From Candidatus Thorarchaeota archaeon (GTDB lineage Archaea; Asgardarchaeota; Thorarchaeia; Thorarchaeales; Thorarchaeaceae), in NCBI GenBank assembly GCA_019057475.1, contig DXJO01000020.1:1-64000 (forward strand): DNA of 64,000 bases. Direction: 5' to 3'. Both the position numbers and the translations under genes were made by a program. Below are positions 62,047 to 64,000 of the stretch, in pieces (position 1 is the first letter of the stretch; every line of letters starts with the position of its first letter). The notes beneath the pieces are model-generated. The model did not search any database. It saw only the letters and a list, made by a program, of their open reading frames with translations, and was not told where the DNA came from.

Positions 62047-62447
62047 CTTTGAATAGATGTACTAGACCGGTGATTGCGGGCGAGCAAAAAACGGTACGAA
62101 TGTGTCGTGTCATCGAAGACGCAATGCAACGCCAGCTAAGTTCGTTTTCCCATCGGGTCGTTCATAGCCACATTGATCATCTTGGAAGTATATCTTGAGG
62201 AGATAGAGATGCCAACGATATTGCCTGAACTTACCAAGGCAATCCGAAACTTCGGCATTGGCATGTCATCTTTGACACGACACACTCATACAGAACATGA
62301 ACACAATGATACATAGTTCTAATCTTAGAACAGGAATTTCGCTCAAGATACATGTGCAAATAGCCTATTTGTAATACGTGACATACAGATAATACAATCA
62401 TCTTTTATCTAGCCAACCTTTATCCTACTTGGACGAATCAGTGAATC
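62047..62447. other. Intergenic region
   Basis: About 400 bp. It contains a 35-codon frame with a good ribosome site (listed separately), the motif TGTAATACGTGA at 62370 also found in the origin region, and TATA-like CTTTTATC (62401-62409), probably for the 425-aa gene. No RNA gene seen. Confidence 0.4.
62209..62316 (+). CDS. Possible 35-residue His-rich mini-protein
   Basis: ATG at 62209 with GAGGAG 6 nt upstream, 35 codons and TAG. The N-terminal half is helical (PTILPELTKAIRNFG) and the end is RHTHTEHEHNDT, a possible metal-binding tail. Only the ribosome site and clean start support it; it may be chance. Confidence 0.3.
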   Translation: MPTILPELTKAIRNFGIGMSSLTRHTHTEHEHNDT

Positions 62448-63725
62448 TTGATTCAGGCAGTGACAGTGATAACGGTGGTCAAGGAAAATCCCTTGGACAG
62501 GCTATTGAAAGAAAGTAGAAAACGAGTTGCGGAAATTAAGGATCGCGATAAGCTTGATGAGATTGCGAATGCAATTGGCGACCGAAGAGAACGGGACCTA
62601 CTTGATCTCCTAGCCAACATCGAAGCCAGAAATGGATGGGGAACCGTAGTTCAGTTTCTAATCGAGTCGGCAAAATCTACTTACTCGGCTCCAATTGGCG
62701 CAGGGGGAAACCAAAGAAGAATCGAGCCTTTGAAGTATCGAGAAGTGATTTTCGCCACCTTCTCCTCCGCAGGCCTGGAGCCTGTGAATCATGATACAGT
62801 AGCGTTGCTCAATGAACTACGAGGTGAAGAGTCGATGGTATCCGCTACACGTACATTCGCTGCCAGAGTTCAGAATCTGGCAATTGAGCAATTCCAGAGT
62901 GGAGATGCCCTTTTCTTCGATTTGACGAGTATGAGCAGCTCTCTTCCAACAGACTTGATCAAAATGGCTGAAGCGATTCACAAGAAACGAATGCACGAGC
63001 TAATCATTCCGGTTAGCAAGAAACAAGCACACGTGAAACAGCTGTGGTACTCCGAGTATGGCCGGACAGCCTTGGCAGAACAAGGAGCTAAAGGAAACAG
63101 ATTACTACTCTCCGATCTCGACTCGGTATTATCTGTAATACAATTAAGAATTGGCCGTCGGCCTATGACCAAGGAAAATGACAGTCCCCTGGAAGTATCA
63201 GAGGCTTCACCCGCTAATATTGACTATGGAAACCTTCTCACCATGATAATCAACCAAGACATCAATGGACTTGGCCTTCTTGGAAGCAAATACTCACATC
63301 CTCTTCTCAATACTGTACTAGAATCAACGGTTGTTGATTACCAGCAAGACAAGTCCAACAATCTGTTTAGGAGGTTTATCTCTTGCATAAACAGCCATGT
63401 GCAAGTTCGATCACTAAATTCACTCGCAACGTTCGAGCGAATTATGCAACTAGATAACAGCCGCCTTGCGACACCGGTCACCATTGCTCTTGGGAATTTC
63501 TATCATGAATCCGCGGCTTCAGTTTTAATTGAGCTAGCATGTAGGACAAGGAATAAGGACGTCGAAACTGCTTCGCTCACATCCATCGCAAACATTCGCC
63601 GAAAGTGTCCTGAGGTTGAAGTCGTATTAGACACAGTCCTAGCATCAGAGTGTAGAAATCGCGGCAGACTAAGACGCTTGCAGAAGAAGCTTTTGAAGAC
63701 CGGTAGAAGCCAGTATTACAGCTAA
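62448..63725 (+). CDS. Hypothetical protein with HEAT-like C-terminal half
   Basis: 425 aa; the real start is uncertain (GTG codons near 62460-62475 and the MVKENPLDRLL point are options). The N-terminal 60 residues are a charged helix. The middle is alpha/beta with LFFDLTSMSSSLPTDLI. The last 150 residues are paired helices (HEAT/ARM-like), e.g. ATPVTIALGNFYHESAASVL and VETASLTSIANIRRKCPEV. No function is assignable. Confidence 0.75.
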   Translation: MIQAVTVITVVKENPLDRLLKESRKRVAEIKDRDKLDEIANAIGDRRERDLLDLLANIEARNGWGTVVQFLIESAKSTYSAPIGAGGNQRRIEPLKYREVIFATFSSAGLEPVNHDTVALLNELRGEESMVSATRTFAARVQNLAIEQFQSGDALFFDLTSMSSSLPTDLIKMAEAIHKKRMHELIIPVSKKQAHVKQLWYSEYGRTALAEQGAKGNRLLLSDLDSVLSVIQLRIGRRPMTKENDSPLEVSEASPANIDYGNLLTMIINQDINGLGLLGSKYSHPLLNTVLESTVVDYQQDKSNNLFRRFISCINSHVQVRSLNSLATFERIMQLDNSRLATPVTIALGNFYHESAASVLIELACRTRNKDVETASLTSIANIRRKCPEVEVVLDTVLASECRNRGRLRRLQKKLLKTGRSQYYS

Positions 63726-63787
63726 TATAAGTATTACGCCCTGCGAGCACGACAGACATAAATCAACTGGCCTTCTCGCGTGAGAAC

Positions 63788-64000
63788 ATGAGCAAATCAA
63801 AAGGGAACGCAATGGAGGAAATTGGCAAGTTCTTCACACCTCATTCCGTTGCCTTAGTTGGAGCTTCATCTGACTACAGGAAGTTAGGTAACTCAATACT
63901 GATGAATCTCCTGGCTTCAGAAATACAGGTATATCCCGTTACCCGAAGTAGAAACCGTGTCCTCGGTGTCAAGGCGTATCCGGATTTGAGAAGCCTACCC
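63788..64000 (+). CDS. ADP-forming acyl-CoA synthetase, CoA-binding domain (partial, runs off the window)
   Basis: 71 codons without a stop. FFTPHSVALVGASSDYRKLG, then SILMNLL, VYPVTRSRNRVLGVKAYP and LRSLP form the CoA-binding Rossmann domain of acetyl/acyl-CoA synthetase (NDP-forming). With IorAB upstream it would conserve energy as ATP from acyl-CoA during amino-acid fermentation. The rest lies beyond the right edge. Confidence 0.88.
   Translation, partial: MSKSKGNAMEEIGKFFTPHSVALVGASSDYRKLGNSILMNLLASEIQVYPVTRSRNRVLGVKAYPDLRSLP

Noticed and set aside
1-64000. CRISPR arrays
   Set aside because: No regularly spaced direct repeats of 24-40 bp were seen; the TTGTGAAT copies are short and irregularly spaced in both orientations.

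Overview
The window reads as chromosomal DNA of an archaeon, most likely an Asgard archaeon (Thorarchaeia-like is my best guess). The archaeal assignment is secure: KEOPS genes (Kae1, Bud32), an LSm protein, HerA-NurA, MCM, a GINS subunit, clamp-loader subunits RFC-S and RFC-L, Hel308, Orc1/Cdc6, a GPN-loop GTPase, a TFB-like factor, isopentenyl phosphate kinase, TATA-like promoters, an intron-split tRNA and ORB-type origin repeats. The Asgard assignment is inference. It rests on an operon with a two-Roadblock protein and a Ras/Arf/MglA-like GTPase, an Rpb8-like protein and large Ig-repeat surface proteins.

Layout. 0.2-2.2 kb: bud32-kae1, divergent from lsm. 2.2-12.5 kb: a DUF460 protein, a small ArsR-like regulator with a probable CTG start, then a leftward chain of overlapping genes: Roadblock protein, unknown (DENN-like?) protein, small GTPase, CTP synthase, NurA, HerA and a coiled-coil protein. 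12.5-13.0 kb: an internally deleted IS605-type tnpB relic. 13-21 kb: HD phosphohydrolase, XRE regulator, GPN GTPase, tRNA methyltransferase, UPF0201/UPF0200, an AAA ATPase, ThpR, a tRNA-Pro apparently carrying two introns, and an HDAC-family deacetylase. 21-31 kb: a replication block (hel308, mcm, gins23, rfcS, rfcL, orc1/cdc6) with truA and an ArsR gene. 31-35 kb: tRNA-Gly, an orphan korA, and a surface protein gene whose 3' end runs into korA.

35-48.6 kb: Rpb8-like protein, divergent TFB, VirB11/TadA-type secretion ATPase, a one-helix mini-protein, tRNA-Glu, an Ig-repeat membrane protein and a 1250-residue membrane-anchored VirB4/HerA ATPase. After isopentenyl phosphate kinase, ribosomal protein S10 and GlmS comes a two-helix VirB2/CedA1-sized protein. 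This is my best candidate for an undescribed system: a pilus, secretion or DNA-transfer machine. 48.6-55.6 kb: a cysteine-desulfurase homologue lacking the PLP lysine, a nucleotidyltransferase, a winged-helix protein and a saccharopine-type lysine gene pair. Among these lie two non-coding regions with ORB elements. The first (50.9-51.36 kb) also has five copies of TTGTGAATNG. The second (55.15-55.6 kb) has two inverted ORBs around an AT-rich tract, and three palindromes GAACAYGTGTTC lie in or near it. I read the two regions as one bipartite or two neighbouring replication origins.

55.6-64 kb: indolepyruvate oxidoreductase IorAB, HypF, several unknown genes, a possible structured RNA, a HEAT-like protein and the start of an ADP-forming acyl-CoA synthetase cut by the window edge. 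The metabolic genes point to anaerobic peptide or amino-acid fermentation with ferredoxin as electron carrier. No CRISPR array, rRNA or intact transposon was seen.
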